Source: a bacterium (GTDB taxonomy: Bacteria; Bacteroidota; Bacteroidia; Cytophagales; Cyclobacteriaceae). From it: DNA of 64,000 nucleotides. Each line of letters begins with the position of its first letter. Positions within the stretch are counted from its first letter, which is position 1. Location: positions 1 to 64,000 of the forward strand of contig JANSWY010000022.1 of assembly GCA_024743255.1 (NCBI GenBank), in the 5' to 3' direction. Under the pieces are notes generated by a model. It saw only the letters and a program-made list of their open reading frames with translations, was not told the origin of the DNA and searched no databases. Made by a program: the position numbers and the translations under genes. Positions 35,880 to 44,883 of this stretch are shown one piece after another.

Positions 35880-36752
35880 ATGATAAAAATGAATGCACTT
35901 AAATCTGTTTTCGCAATAGCGTTCAGTTTATTTGTAACTGCAACATTTGCTCAACAAATGGATATGCCGGCACCAAGCCCATCTTCGACGGTTGAACAAG
36001 AGTTTGGATTAAGCACTATCACAATCGACTATTCAAGACCTGGAGTGAAAGGAAGAACTGTTTTTGGTGATCTTGTACCTTACGGAAAGGTATGGAGAAC
36101 TGGAGCAAACGCTTCTACTAAAATCGAATTCTCGTCTGATGTAAAAGTTGAAGGCAAGGATGTACCTGCAGGAAAGTACGCGATCTACACTATCCCAAAT
36201 GAGACTGAGTGGACTGTAATGCTTTACAAAGACTTAAGATTAGGTGGAAACGTTGCTGCTTATGATGAGTCACAAGAATTAGTAAGATTCAATGTAACTC
36301 CAGTTAAAATGGGAATGTCTGTAGAGTCTTTCACTATTGACATGAATGACTTAAGAGATGATTCTGCTACTATCGGAATTATCTGGAGTGATGTTTATGT
36401 TCCTATCAAAATTACTATCGACACGAAGAGTGCTGTTGTATCTCAGATTGAGAACTTCGCTAAAAACCCACAGAGATCTTTAGCTAACAACTATTACTCT
36501 GCTGCTGGCTACTACTTAAGCATTGAGAAGGACCTTGACAAAGCCTTAGAGTGGATTACTGCTGCAGTTGAAATCAGACCTGAAGCATTCTGGATGTCTA
36601 GAAGGAAATCACTTATTGAAGCTAAACTTGGAAATTATAAGGACGCAATCAAGACTGCTGAAATGAGTAAAGAGGTTGCTGAAAAAGCTAAGAACGCTGA
36701 CTATGTGAAAATGAATAACGATTCTATCGCAGAGTGGAAAAAGATGAAGTAA
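35880..36752 (+). CDS. DUF2911 domain secreted protein
   Basis: The ATG at 35880 (MIKMNALKSVFAIAFSLF) is preferred to the TTG-led longer frame because it begins the signal peptide. The DUF2911 domain spans about 25-175 of the 290 residues, with the conserved IDYSRPGVKGRTVFGDLVPY and VWRTGANASTKIEF motifs. The C-terminal part (about 190-290) resembles TPR helices. Codons are notably uniform (repeated GCT, AGA, CTT), as in highly expressed genes, and a perfect 12-bp terminator follows. Function unknown. Confidence 0.88.
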   Translation: MIKMNALKSVFAIAFSLFVTATFAQQMDMPAPSPSSTVEQEFGLSTITIDYSRPGVKGRTVFGDLVPYGKVWRTGANASTKIEFSSDVKVEGKDVPAGKYAIYTIPNETEWTVMLYKDLRLGGNVAAYDESQELVRFNVTPVKMGMSVESFTIDMNDLRDDSATIGIIWSDVYVPIKITIDTKSAVVSQIENFAKNPQRSLANNYYSAAGYYLSIEKDLDKALEWITAAVEIRPEAFWMSRRKSLIEAKLGNYKDAIKTAEMSKEVAEKAKNADYVKMNNDSIAEWKKMK

Positions 36753-36776
36753 TTTCATCCCAAAATATTAAACGTA

Positions 36777-36804
36777 AAAAGACAGGCATAAGCCTGTCTT
36801 TTTG
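36777..36804 (+). terminator. Strong intrinsic terminator after the DUF2911 gene
   Basis: A perfect 12-bp stem (AAAAAGACAGGC / GCCTGTCTTTTT) with a four-base ATAA loop. Confidence 0.9.
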
Positions 36805-37091
36805 GGTTTAGGTCGGCAATAATCTCCACATTTCTGTGGGTCTTTCGCCTGAAGTTATGGTTAGCAATTTCAACCAATTCAATAAAATTTTGCAATTTAT
36901 CAAACCAGTTGAACAACGCTATTTAACAAGAATAGTCAGCAATACAAAATTTTGAATGTTATATTTTCCCCAGTAGAAATTTGAAGTTTACTTATTCAAT
37001 TCCAGTTTATTATCATATGAAAATATGACTCTGGATTAAACTTTAGATTATCAAAGAGTTAAGTAATAATTAGCCCGTATTAAAAAATTAA
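36805..37091. other. Intergenic region between convergent genes
   Basis: 287 AT-rich bases after the terminator; no ORF, RNA or repeat is recognised. Confidence 0.4.
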
Positions 37092-38069
37092 TCAGTATTG
37101 CAGACCAATTTGAATCCTAACTTCATCCAGCAGACTGATTAGCTCCAAACTATCTTGCCATGCCATGAGTGGGCTCTCCTTCTTTCCCTGCCATAGACAC
37201 TCCATCACGTGCTGAGCTTCATAACTATAGCCGATAGTATCATAATCAAATGATTTCTCTGAAGTGCTATCTTCTGTGATTAATGAAACAGTGGTAGGCT
37301 CGTGAAAGCGGGTATTAAGTTTTATGGTGCCATTTTCGCAATATATGATCGCTTCTGTTGGTGTATGCGCTGCAAGCGAACTTCTCAAAACTGCAGTTTG
37401 CTCATTTGAATAACTGAATAACACTTTTGTCTCCCTATCTACTGATGTTTCTGCAAATGATCCTGCTGCAAGGACTTCATTTGGATAACCTAGGATTGAA
37501 AGTGCAGCAAATATTGGATAAATACCTACATCAAGTAAACTACCTCCACCTAATTCCTTCTTCCAAACTCTATTCTCCGGATCAAATGCAGCTTTAAATC
37601 CGAAATCGGCTTCAACAGAGATAACTTCTCCAAACTTCTTCTTTGAAACAAGATCCAAGACATATTGATAGTGTGGCAAAAACCTGGTCCACATAGCTTC
37701 CATCAGAAATACATTATTAGCTTTCGCACAATCTATCATTTCTGTTACCTCGTCACTATCCATGGCAAAAGGCTTCTCACATAAAACTGCCTTTTTATGA
37801 TTCAGACATAGCAACGAATAGGCAGAATGAAAGACATGTGGAGTGGCTATATAAACAACATCCACTTCAGGGTCCTGTGCAAGCTCTTCATATGAACCAT
37901 ATGCTGATTCTGCACCAAACTCCAATGCAAAACCTCTGGACTTCATTAAATCTCTTGAAGCCACTGCCTGAAGTTTGGCTCCAGGTAATGTCTTTAAGTC
38001 AGAAGTAAATTTCCTGGCAATTTTACCAAGTCCCAGGATTCCCCATCTAATTTGTTGTTCTTCCTCCAT
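37092..38069 (-). CDS. Gfo/Idh/MocA family NAD(P)-dependent oxidoreductase
   Basis: A 325-residue dehydrogenase acting on sugars or related polyols. The N-terminal Rossmann motif WGILGLGKIARKF (8-20) is followed by the EKPFAMD motif (about 96-102) that provides the catalytic Lys. GGGSLLDVGIYPIF is the conserved C-terminal domain signature. It closely resembles the dimeric dihydrodiol dehydrogenase subgroup. The start overlaps the symporter gene by 23 bases, indicating one operon for uptake and oxidation of a sugar-like compound. Confidence 0.9.
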   Translation of the reverse strand: MEEEQQIRWGILGLGKIARKFTSDLKTLPGAKLQAVASRDLMKSRGFALEFGAESAYGSYEELAQDPEVDVVYIATPHVFHSAYSLLCLNHKKAVLCEKPFAMDSDEVTEMIDCAKANNVFLMEAMWTRFLPHYQYVLDLVSKKKFGEVISVEADFGFKAAFDPENRVWKKELGGGSLLDVGIYPIFAALSILGYPNEVLAAGSFAETSVDRETKVLFSYSNEQTAVLRSSLAAHTPTEAIIYCENGTIKLNTRFHEPTTVSLITEDSTSEKSFDYDTIGYSYEAQHVMECLWQGKKESPLMAWQDSLELISLLDEVRIQIGLQY

Positions 38070-39750
38070 TAATAGCTTGAATTACTGCACTCAAAATCAT
38101 TGTCAAGAAACAGCCAATGACATTATACATAAGATAGCTGATCTCAATATAGCCAAGTACATTCAAAATATGACTGGATATGACAATTAGTTCAGCAATG
38201 ACTGCTGCGATAAATACAGAGGTACCATTAACCCACTTCATAAAGAAGGCCACAAGAAAAATCCCTAATATGGTCCCATAGAAAATAGAGCCTATAATGT
38301 TGACAGCCTCTATCAGATTCTCAGAATTATTCGCGATGATGGCAAAAAGAATTGCAATTGCTCCCCAGATCAGGGTGAATAATCTTGACACATTTAGATA
38401 TGTCTTTGCTGATGCATTTTTGTTAATGAGTCTTTTGTAAAAATCTATGGCTGAAGTAGAAGCCAAAGAGTTTAACTCTGAAGACGTACTGGACATTGCG
38501 GCAGAGAATATTACTGCTATCAATAAACCAATTATACCATGTGGTAGGTAATTGAGAATAAAAGTCAAAAATACATAATCCGAATCTTTTGTTTCAATAG
38601 CTGGATCGGCATTCTTAAGCACCTCCTTAGCTTCTTTTCGAATATCTACTAAAGCTTGATCGCTAACGACTAATCGTTCCCTGGCAGATATATACCTATC
38701 ATTATTCTCATTAAGTGAGCTAAGATCAACTGCCGCAGATTTTCTTTCTTCAAAAATGCTTTGGTATCTGGATTCCAAAGCATCGTAATCTGCTTTCATT
38801 TCAGATCCATTAATTTTATTGACGGAATCTTGCTTAAAATGTAAAGGGGGTTGATAAAAAATAAAGAACACATAAACCATTACTCCAGTGAGCAGTATAA
38901 AAAACTGCATAGGGATCTTCAGCACAGCATTAAACATTAACCCCATTTTACTTTCTGTAGGGTTCTTACCTCCAATATATCGCTGAACTTGTGATTGATC
39001 CGTACCGAAATAGGATAGAGCTAAAAACAAACCACCTGTTAAACCTGACCATATGGTGTATCTCTTTTCAAAGTTAAAGTCAAAATCGACAGCATTCAAT
39101 TTGCCTAAAGTACCAGCAATTGTCAATGCCCCCGCAAATGACGTGTATTCAGATATATAATAGATAATAATACCAAATGCTAAAAACATACCAAGTAGTA
39201 TAACTGTCATTTGATGTTTCTGAGTCAAACTTACAGCCTTCGTACCACCACTGAAAGTATAGACCATTACCAAGAGACCTACCATTAATATTGTCAGAGT
39301 TAGATCCCAGTCGAGAATAGTTGAAATGATTATAGCTGGTGCGTAAATAGTGATTCCAGCTGCGAGTCCTCTTTGAACGAGAAATAATGCAGCTCCCAGG
39401 ATCCTGGTTTTAACATCAAACCTGGTTTCCAGGTATTCATAAGCAGTATAGATTTTAAGTTTGTAATAGATAGGAATGAATACTGCCGAAACTATTATTA
39501 AGGCCAGAGGAAGCCCAAAATAGTTTTGAACAAATGCCATTCCACTTTCATAGCCTTGTCCTGGTGTAGAAATAAAAGTTATGGCACTCGCTTGAGTAGC
39601 CATAACTGAAAGTCCAATTGTACCCCATTTCAGGGAATTGTCCCCTCTTAGATAATCTTCAATATTTTGAGTTTTTCTGGTCTTCCAAACTCCGTACGCA
39701 ACGATTCCAAAAAGTGTCCCAAATAGAATCAGTAGGTCTAAATTGTTCAT
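38047..39750 (-). CDS. Sodium:solute symporter (SSS/SGLT family)
   Basis: A 567-residue inner-membrane Na+-coupled transporter with about 13-14 hydrophobic segments, including the family's conserved GTIGLSVMATQASAITFI (TM1) and LALSYFGTDQSQVQRYIGG. A polar extramembrane insertion with coiled-coil character (about 305-395) is unusual among short SSS proteins. Context points to a sugar or glycoside substrate. It lies ten bases after a 41-residue membrane peptide gene and overlaps the dehydrogenase gene by 23 bases. Confidence 0.92.
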   Translation of the reverse strand: MNNLDLLILFGTLFGIVAYGVWKTRKTQNIEDYLRGDNSLKWGTIGLSVMATQASAITFISTPGQGYESGMAFVQNYFGLPLALIIVSAVFIPIYYKLKIYTAYEYLETRFDVKTRILGAALFLVQRGLAAGITIYAPAIIISTILDWDLTLTILMVGLLVMVYTFSGGTKAVSLTQKHQMTVILLGMFLAFGIIIYYISEYTSFAGALTIAGTLGKLNAVDFDFNFEKRYTIWSGLTGGLFLALSYFGTDQSQVQRYIGGKNPTESKMGLMFNAVLKIPMQFFILLTGVMVYVFFIFYQPPLHFKQDSVNKINGSEMKADYDALESRYQSIFEERKSAAVDLSSLNENNDRYISARERLVVSDQALVDIRKEAKEVLKNADPAIETKDSDYVFLTFILNYLPHGIIGLLIAVIFSAAMSSTSSELNSLASTSAIDFYKRLINKNASAKTYLNVSRLFTLIWGAIAILFAIIANNSENLIEAVNIIGSIFYGTILGIFLVAFFMKWVNGTSVFIAAVIAELIVISSHILNVLGYIEISYLMYNVIGCFLTMILSAVIQAINGGRTTN

Positions 39751-39760
39751 CTAAAAGAAA

Positions 39761-39886
39761 TTACGAAAAGGCAACTGAAAAAATATAAAGTAGCAGAATA
39801 ACTATCCCTAATGAGGAAAGTACGAACCAGTATAAAGTACTCCAATGATTGAAAAAAGGAGGTTTTTCGTCTATTTCTTCTGCCAT
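39761..39886 (-). CDS. 41-aa single-pass membrane peptide, putative symporter partner
   Basis: A leftward ATG frame of 42 codons encodes an acidic N-terminus (MAEEIDEKPPFFNHW) and one membrane helix (about 19-40, WFVLSSLGIVILLLYIFSVA). It lies 14 bases downstream of the PIG-L deacetylase stop and 10 bases before the symporter start, inside one transcription unit. Length, topology and position suggest an accessory small subunit of the symporter. It is not the known DUF4212 small subunit, which has about 90 residues and two helices. Confidence 0.6.
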   Translation of the reverse strand: MAEEIDEKPPFFNHWSTLYWFVLSSLGIVILLLYIFSVAFS

Positions 39887-39900
39887 TCTATCAAAGTTTG

Positions 39901-42378
39901 TTATTGTTTCCCTAATGAAATTAAATTAGTAAATATTCTGTAAGCGCCAGGTACTCCAGCCGGCAACTCTCTAAACCATGAATATCCCGTGTATACATAA
40001 TAGCCTTTCCCGTGCTTCGCAACTAACAAGCCTCCTGATTTAGGGTCTTCCCCAGGGTCATTACTTGAAAGTAATGGTACAAATTCCTCAGACCATTCAT
40101 TGGGAAAATACAGGCCTCTTTCTTGCACCCAGCCATCAAAATCTTTCATGGTAATCTTATTTGGATAATTCAATGCCATATGAGACGGTTCCAAAATTTC
40201 TACAGGTGCCCCTTCAACAGCAACTCTATCTCTTGACAATTTCAAGCTATAAGGTGCTATATCAGTAGTTTTTAGCCTATGACTTGTGTTATATTGAACA
40301 ATTACATTACCACCTTCTGCTACATAATTAAAAAGCTCTTTGTTTTTGAACTTTATCCAATCCAAAGTATTAAAAGCCCGAATACCAACAATTACTGCAT
40401 CATATTGAGATAGGTTATCACTAACAATATCATCCTTTGTTAATAAATCAACATTGTAACCTACTTGTTGCAAACTGCCAGGAATCTTATCCCCTGCTCC
40501 CATGATATAACCAACCTTAGTGCCAGACGTTTTCAAGTCAATTTTCACAATTTTAGAAGAACATACTGGATAGTATGCTTGAGCAGGAATATGATCATAC
40601 ACTATGTTTTCATGAGAATTTGTATATGCTGTACCGTCGAGATTTACTACAGCTTTAATATATCCTTCACTCTGCCCCTTTGGAGGAGTTATCGAAAAAT
40701 TAAATATTTTCTCTTCTCCCTTTGTTGCCATCTCGAAGTTATATTGTGCTGGTTCTATGGTCCACTTCTTGGGAAGCTCAAGTTTTACAGTTCCCTTTAA
40801 ATTGTTAGACCCTGCTTTGACAATCGTCTGAATTTCCTGCGACTCATTGTTTCCGAATATCATTACCTCACTTCCCAGGTTCACAAATACAGGCGGTGTT
40901 ATTTCAAGTGGTCTATAAGACTCTCCATTTACTGGATCATTTCTTTTAAAAACAACAGGTGATTCAAAAGTCAATTCCTGACCACTTATTTCTAATACAT
41001 ATGAAGCTGTAAACACTGGTTCATTTTCCGGATTACCTCTTAATAATTGATCCTCCACAGTGTACATTCCCGTTGTACCTGTTTCAGTAAGCCAATATGG
41101 TGATGAAGGCCCCAAATTTGCTGGGATAATCGAACTAAAATCATTTGAAAATTTAAGATTATTATTCAATTTTTGAGAAATACTAATTGTGCTTGACCTG
41201 ATCTCGTTAATGTATATTTCCTTAAGAATGACGGCTATATCAGACCTATTAATTGCTTCAAATGAAATTGTAATAGAATCACCTGACACATAAGAGTAAC
41301 TATCAGATTTTGCTTCCAGGTACAGACCCATACAAGCCTTTATAACCTCCTTTATTTCTTGAGATTTAATCTTTTTCCAATGCTTGTCATTCAAGTTTTG
41401 AACCTCCTTAAGTGCTAATAAAAGATCAGACACAATAACCCAGGGCTGCTGGCTATCAAAACTATGCAACGCATTTTCAATATGATTCTGAACTACATCA
41501 CCACCTTCAACTCTATTCCAGGAAACATCAATATCCCCAAACGGACTTCTTGTGGTCTCTCCTTCTATTGGTTTTAAATACTCAATCTCAATCCCCCTGC
41601 TTCCAGTTGCTCCAAACCCCTGACTTTTATGCATGCTTCTGCTCTCAGCTGCAATCTCTGTGTATGATTTTCCCAACATTGGATTATATTTCCCAACATC
41701 CACTTTTGCTAAGCCAGTTGTATCAAACTTTTCCCCTGTCCTCCTATAAAACCACCAGCTTGTATTCCAATACAGCTTCTTTGGAGACCATGGATCTACG
41801 TATTTTAATTGTTCCGGGTAGGCATTTTCATTACCTGCTAATTCAAATGCCTCATGTGCCAAAATTGCTGAAGCAGTATGGTGGCCATGTGTCACTTTTG
41901 GGCGTTCACTAAACCTGGTGATCATAACATCTGGTTTGAATTTTCGAATCACCCAAACGAAATCAGCCAATACTTTATCTCGATCCCAAATATCAAAAGT
42001 CTCATCAGGATCTTTTGAATACCCAAAATCATTTGCTCTACTAAAAAATTGTTTTCCCCCATCTTTTCGTCTAGCAGCTAGTAATTCCTGTGTCCTAATA
42101 ATTCCTAACTTTTCCCTTATATCGGTACCTATCAGATTCTGACCTCCGTCACCTCTTGTAGCAGCCAAATAAGCAGTTTGCATTAACTCCTCATTAGCAT
42201 AGTACGCTATCATTCTGGTGTTTTCATCATCGGGATGGGCTGCAACATAAAGTACAGAACCAAGCACATTCAGCTTATTCAGCATCAATTGAATTTCTGA
42301 TGACGTATGTTTCTTAGGTGCCTGCGAAAAGGCAGTCGAAGAAATCAGATAAAGGGATAAAAATAATAGTTTTTTCAT
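39901..42378 (-). CDS. Secreted PIG-L (LmbE-like) family deacetylase, large form
   Basis: The start is set at the ATG that begins MKKLLFLSLYLISSTAFSQ; the longer frame adds 20 residues before the signal peptide. The 825-residue protein has an N-terminal PIG-L zinc deacetylase domain (about 35-290) with AAHPDDENTRM and the THGHHTASAIL zinc/His motif, then a beta-rich middle, and a C-terminal Rossmann/ThuA-like domain (about 625-825, GYIMGAGDKIP, VIVGIRAFNTLDW). It should hydrolyse N-acetyl groups on sugars in the periplasm. It heads the symporter/dehydrogenase group. Confidence 0.88.
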   Translation of the reverse strand: MKKLLFLSLYLISSTAFSQAPKKHTSSEIQLMLNKLNVLGSVLYVAAHPDDENTRMIAYYANEELMQTAYLAATRGDGGQNLIGTDIREKLGIIRTQELLAARRKDGGKQFFSRANDFGYSKDPDETFDIWDRDKVLADFVWVIRKFKPDVMITRFSERPKVTHGHHTASAILAHEAFELAGNENAYPEQLKYVDPWSPKKLYWNTSWWFYRRTGEKFDTTGLAKVDVGKYNPMLGKSYTEIAAESRSMHKSQGFGATGSRGIEIEYLKPIEGETTRSPFGDIDVSWNRVEGGDVVQNHIENALHSFDSQQPWVIVSDLLLALKEVQNLNDKHWKKIKSQEIKEVIKACMGLYLEAKSDSYSYVSGDSITISFEAINRSDIAVILKEIYINEIRSSTISISQKLNNNLKFSNDFSSIIPANLGPSSPYWLTETGTTGMYTVEDQLLRGNPENEPVFTASYVLEISGQELTFESPVVFKRNDPVNGESYRPLEITPPVFVNLGSEVMIFGNNESQEIQTIVKAGSNNLKGTVKLELPKKWTIEPAQYNFEMATKGEEKIFNFSITPPKGQSEGYIKAVVNLDGTAYTNSHENIVYDHIPAQAYYPVCSSKIVKIDLKTSGTKVGYIMGAGDKIPGSLQQVGYNVDLLTKDDIVSDNLSQYDAVIVGIRAFNTLDWIKFKNKELFNYVAEGGNVIVQYNTSHRLKTTDIAPYSLKLSRDRVAVEGAPVEILEPSHMALNYPNKITMKDFDGWVQERGLYFPNEWSEEFVPLLSSNDPGEDPKSGGLLVAKHGKGYYVYTGYSWFRELPAGVPGAYRIFTNLISLGKQ

Positions 42379-42483
42379 GTTGTATTTGAGCAAATCTTCC
42401 AACGATATCAAAACACCAAAGTTATGAAAACATGGCAAATGGAAAATTTCTTTTATAGTGTGTAATCAAATCAATGTTAATGG

Positions 42484-43398
42484 TTACAGTTTTTTTAATT
42501 CCACACTGATGTGGTACGACTTGGATTCTCCTGGATTTAAAACTACCAATCCCTCTTTTGTGTTTAAGGCATTTACACCACAGGTCATTGGCTCAACAGC
42601 AATTGATTCTCTACCGGGAGTAAAGATTTGCAAATACTGAAATTCCTCTCCTTGTGTGATTGTTAATCTATAGTGATCACTTTCGATAGCGTATTTGTAT
42701 GGTTCCTCTTTATATTTGAAGCAGTGGTCCCATTTTTCCATCGCCATATTAGTTGTTTCCTTCAATAATATTTCATCGCTTGTGGGAATACTTAACTCAT
42801 CCAATATGACATTAATTAAAGGCCCACTACTAACTCTTAATTCTGATAGGCTTTGATCCAATTTAAAATACGGATGCCAACCAAGTCCAAATGGCATTGA
42901 ACGTTCACCAGTATTCATCACTGTAATCTGGATATCAATTATTCCTTTATTCAGAATTTGATATTTTATTCTTGTATCAAACGGAAACGGAAATCCAGGT
43001 TGGTCCGCCTGATAAAGGTGATCAATGGTAATCTCCACCTTTTCTGGTTCTTCCTTTACATTGATATCTTCTGCCCAAAGCTTATAAAAAAATCCATGTA
43101 AGGCATGGTTAGTGTCATGTGTGGACATTTCCAAATGATGTTCCTTACCTGCAAATTCGTAAATGCCAGCTTTAGTTCTATTTGGATACGGCATGAGCCA
43201 GAAGTTTCTAAACCAATGGTCATTATCCAGAATATCGGGGCTATCAATTGATTCTACAAAATCAAGATGGTGAAATTTCATTTTGATTGGCAAGGACCCC
43301 CTGTCTGGGATAAAAATAAAATGATGTCCATTAGCGGAATCTGAAACTTCTACTGTCTCAAAATCACCAAATACTCCAGCCTTGACTTTAAATCCCAT
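42484..43398 (-). CDS. Aldose 1-epimerase family protein
   Basis: A cytoplasmic beta-sandwich mutarotase-like enzyme of 304 residues. The N-terminal region carries a strand pattern with NFWLMPYPNR, and HDTNHALHGF contains the first catalytic His; MPFGLGWHPYFKLD contains the second; the C-terminal VEPMTCGVNALNTK motif supplies the Glu-type position. It precedes the PIG-L gene by about 105 bases on the same strand, consistent with a sugar-utilisation cluster. Substrate specificity is not readable. Confidence 0.85.
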   Translation of the reverse strand: MGFKVKAGVFGDFETVEVSDSANGHHFIFIPDRGSLPIKMKFHHLDFVESIDSPDILDNDHWFRNFWLMPYPNRTKAGIYEFAGKEHHLEMSTHDTNHALHGFFYKLWAEDINVKEEPEKVEITIDHLYQADQPGFPFPFDTRIKYQILNKGIIDIQITVMNTGERSMPFGLGWHPYFKLDQSLSELRVSSGPLINVILDELSIPTSDEILLKETTNMAMEKWDHCFKYKEEPYKYAIESDHYRLTITQGEEFQYLQIFTPGRESIAVEPMTCGVNALNTKEGLVVLNPGESKSYHISVELKKL

Positions 43399-43671
43399 TA
43401 TATGTCAGTTTGACTTTTACAGTTCTAAATATAACTGGATCAATCGACCTAAAAAAAAATTGGTACAATTCGCGTATAGCCAAACCATAGAGCAACTAAA
43501 ATTGACAGGTTTGATTCAATTTGTATGAGAATTTTAGTGATGTAAAATATCACTTGTTTGACAGTACTATACTGACCCTTTTGTTACTTTATGGATATTG
43601 TAACAGAGAACAGCAAAGACTAAAATGTAAAAGTTGATTGATTAGCTGGTCAATTCATTTAGAAAAATCGT

Positions 43672-43890
43672 TTAGGACTCAGGTGGAACAATAATATACA
43701 TGGTCTCGTCACCTACATCAGCTAATATTTTGATCTTAGCATCTGCGAGAAGGCTTTCAAAGATTCCATATTCTACAGGTTCTCTCTCATCATCTTCATC
43801 CAAAAAGCATTCTTTGGTATTTGGCATAACAACCAGATAATTAGATTGATCCTGCAATTTTTCTAAAACGTTATCTAACGAAAGTGCCAT
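43672..43890 (-). CDS. Conserved hypothetical protein, 72 aa
   Basis: A small acidic soluble protein (MALSLDNVLEKLQDQSNYLV) with a DEDDER stretch in the middle and a hydrophobic C-terminal strand ending TMYIIVPPES. No signal peptide or membrane segment. It stands alone, with 273 non-coding bases to its left and a terminator 183 bases to its right that belongs to the next gene. It is not assigned to a family. Confidence 0.5.
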   Translation of the reverse strand: MALSLDNVLEKLQDQSNYLVVMPNTKECFLDEDDEREPVEYGIFESLLADAKIKILADVGDETMYIIVPPES

Positions 43891-44072
43891 CGTTTTTTAT
43901 TCTAAAATGATATAATTTCAATTAAATGTCCAATTTTTTCGACAAACCCCCTCATTCCACCGTTGAACTTAATTATAAAAAAACAATTCTAAAAATTCTA
44001 CGATCGAGTCATTATTAATTGAATTACTTACATATAAATTAATCAGAACTAATGAATTTCTTAGCATCAAAA

Positions 44073-44109
44073 ACAAAAAAAACCCAGTCAAAATAGATTT
44101 AACTGGGTT
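44073..44109 (-). terminator. Intrinsic terminator of the barrel-protein gene
   Basis: On the minus strand AACCCAGT pairs with ACTGGGTT (8 bp, extendable inside the loop) and is followed by eight T residues. It lies just past the stop at 44133. Confidence 0.85.
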
Positions 44110-44132
44110 CTTAATATGATTAAGGTTATTTA

Positions 44133-44825
44133 TTAGAAAATTCCTAAGTCAAGAGAATATCCTACTTTCACACCAACCATAATGTTGCTTGTGTAAATAT
44201 CTCCCTTTCCAGTAATATTATTAATACTGGTCAGTCCCTTGTTATATTGAACCTCAGGTATAATTCTCAATACTCCTGCATCAATTGAATATCCAACAGA
44301 AACAAAAGCAGCAATTTCATCTCTTGTAAGCCTTTCACTTACATCAATAAAAGTGTATCCTTCTGCCCCATCAAGACTTTCAAGTACTTGGGCTTCTCCG
44401 TTATAAAGAAAATTGTAACTTCCTCCTGCTGTCAACCTAAGATTGCCTAGGTATAAACTAGCAGAAACAGGAACTTCTAATCTATCATAAACAAGATCAA
44501 TTTCCTTTATTAATCCCGTAGCAACAATTGCTTCCCTATCAAAAAATAATTGTTCGGTAGGTATTCCATTTGTTCCTGTACGGTGATAAAGTGCACCAGC
44601 ACTGACTCCAAGAATGTCCAGAAGTCTGTATTCTGCAAAAACTCCTCCAGCTACACCACTTCTCCAATCATAGGTATCAGTGATTAGACCTTCGGATATA
44701 AAATTCTGAGAAAAATAAACCTGACCGCCTACAGTTAATGGAGTGTCTGAAGATTCATCCTGAGCAAATCCAGTGAATGAAACCAGGCAACCAATAACCA
44801 TTAATATTGTTAATTTATATTTCAT
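44133..44825 (-). CDS. Outer-membrane beta-barrel protein, last gene of a surface-protein locus
   Basis: A 230-residue protein with signal peptide (1-21, GFAQ) and regular strands (VGGQVYFSQNFI, LGVSAGALYHR, LYLGNLRLTAGGSYNF, VGYSIDAGVLRIIPEVQYN, GVKVGYSLDLGIF). The C-terminal strand ends in Phe, as expected for an outer-membrane barrel. It lies 58 bases after the giant T9SS protein on the same strand with an intervening hairpin, so it may be partly cotranscribed. Terminated by 44073-44109. Confidence 0.7.
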   Translation of the reverse strand: MKYKLTILMVIGCLVSFTGFAQDESSDTPLTVGGQVYFSQNFISEGLITDTYDWRSGVAGGVFAEYRLLDILGVSAGALYHRTGTNGIPTEQLFFDREAIVATGLIKEIDLVYDRLEVPVSASLYLGNLRLTAGGSYNFLYNGEAQVLESLDGAEGYTFIDVSERLTRDEIAAFVSVGYSIDAGVLRIIPEVQYNKGLTSINNITGKGDIYTSNIMVGVKVGYSLDLGIF

Positions 44826-44852
44826 TAATTAAAAGCTTAAGGTTTTAAGAAA

Positions 44853-44873
44853 GTGAGGAGACTAGCTCCTCAC
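44853..44873 (-). terminator. Hairpin between the T9SS adhesin and barrel genes
   Basis: GTGAGGAG pairs with CTCCTCAC around five bases; the minus-strand 3' side is T-rich (TTTCTTAAAA). It could be a terminator or an attenuator between the two genes. Confidence 0.6.
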
Positions 44874-44883
44874 TATTTTAGTT

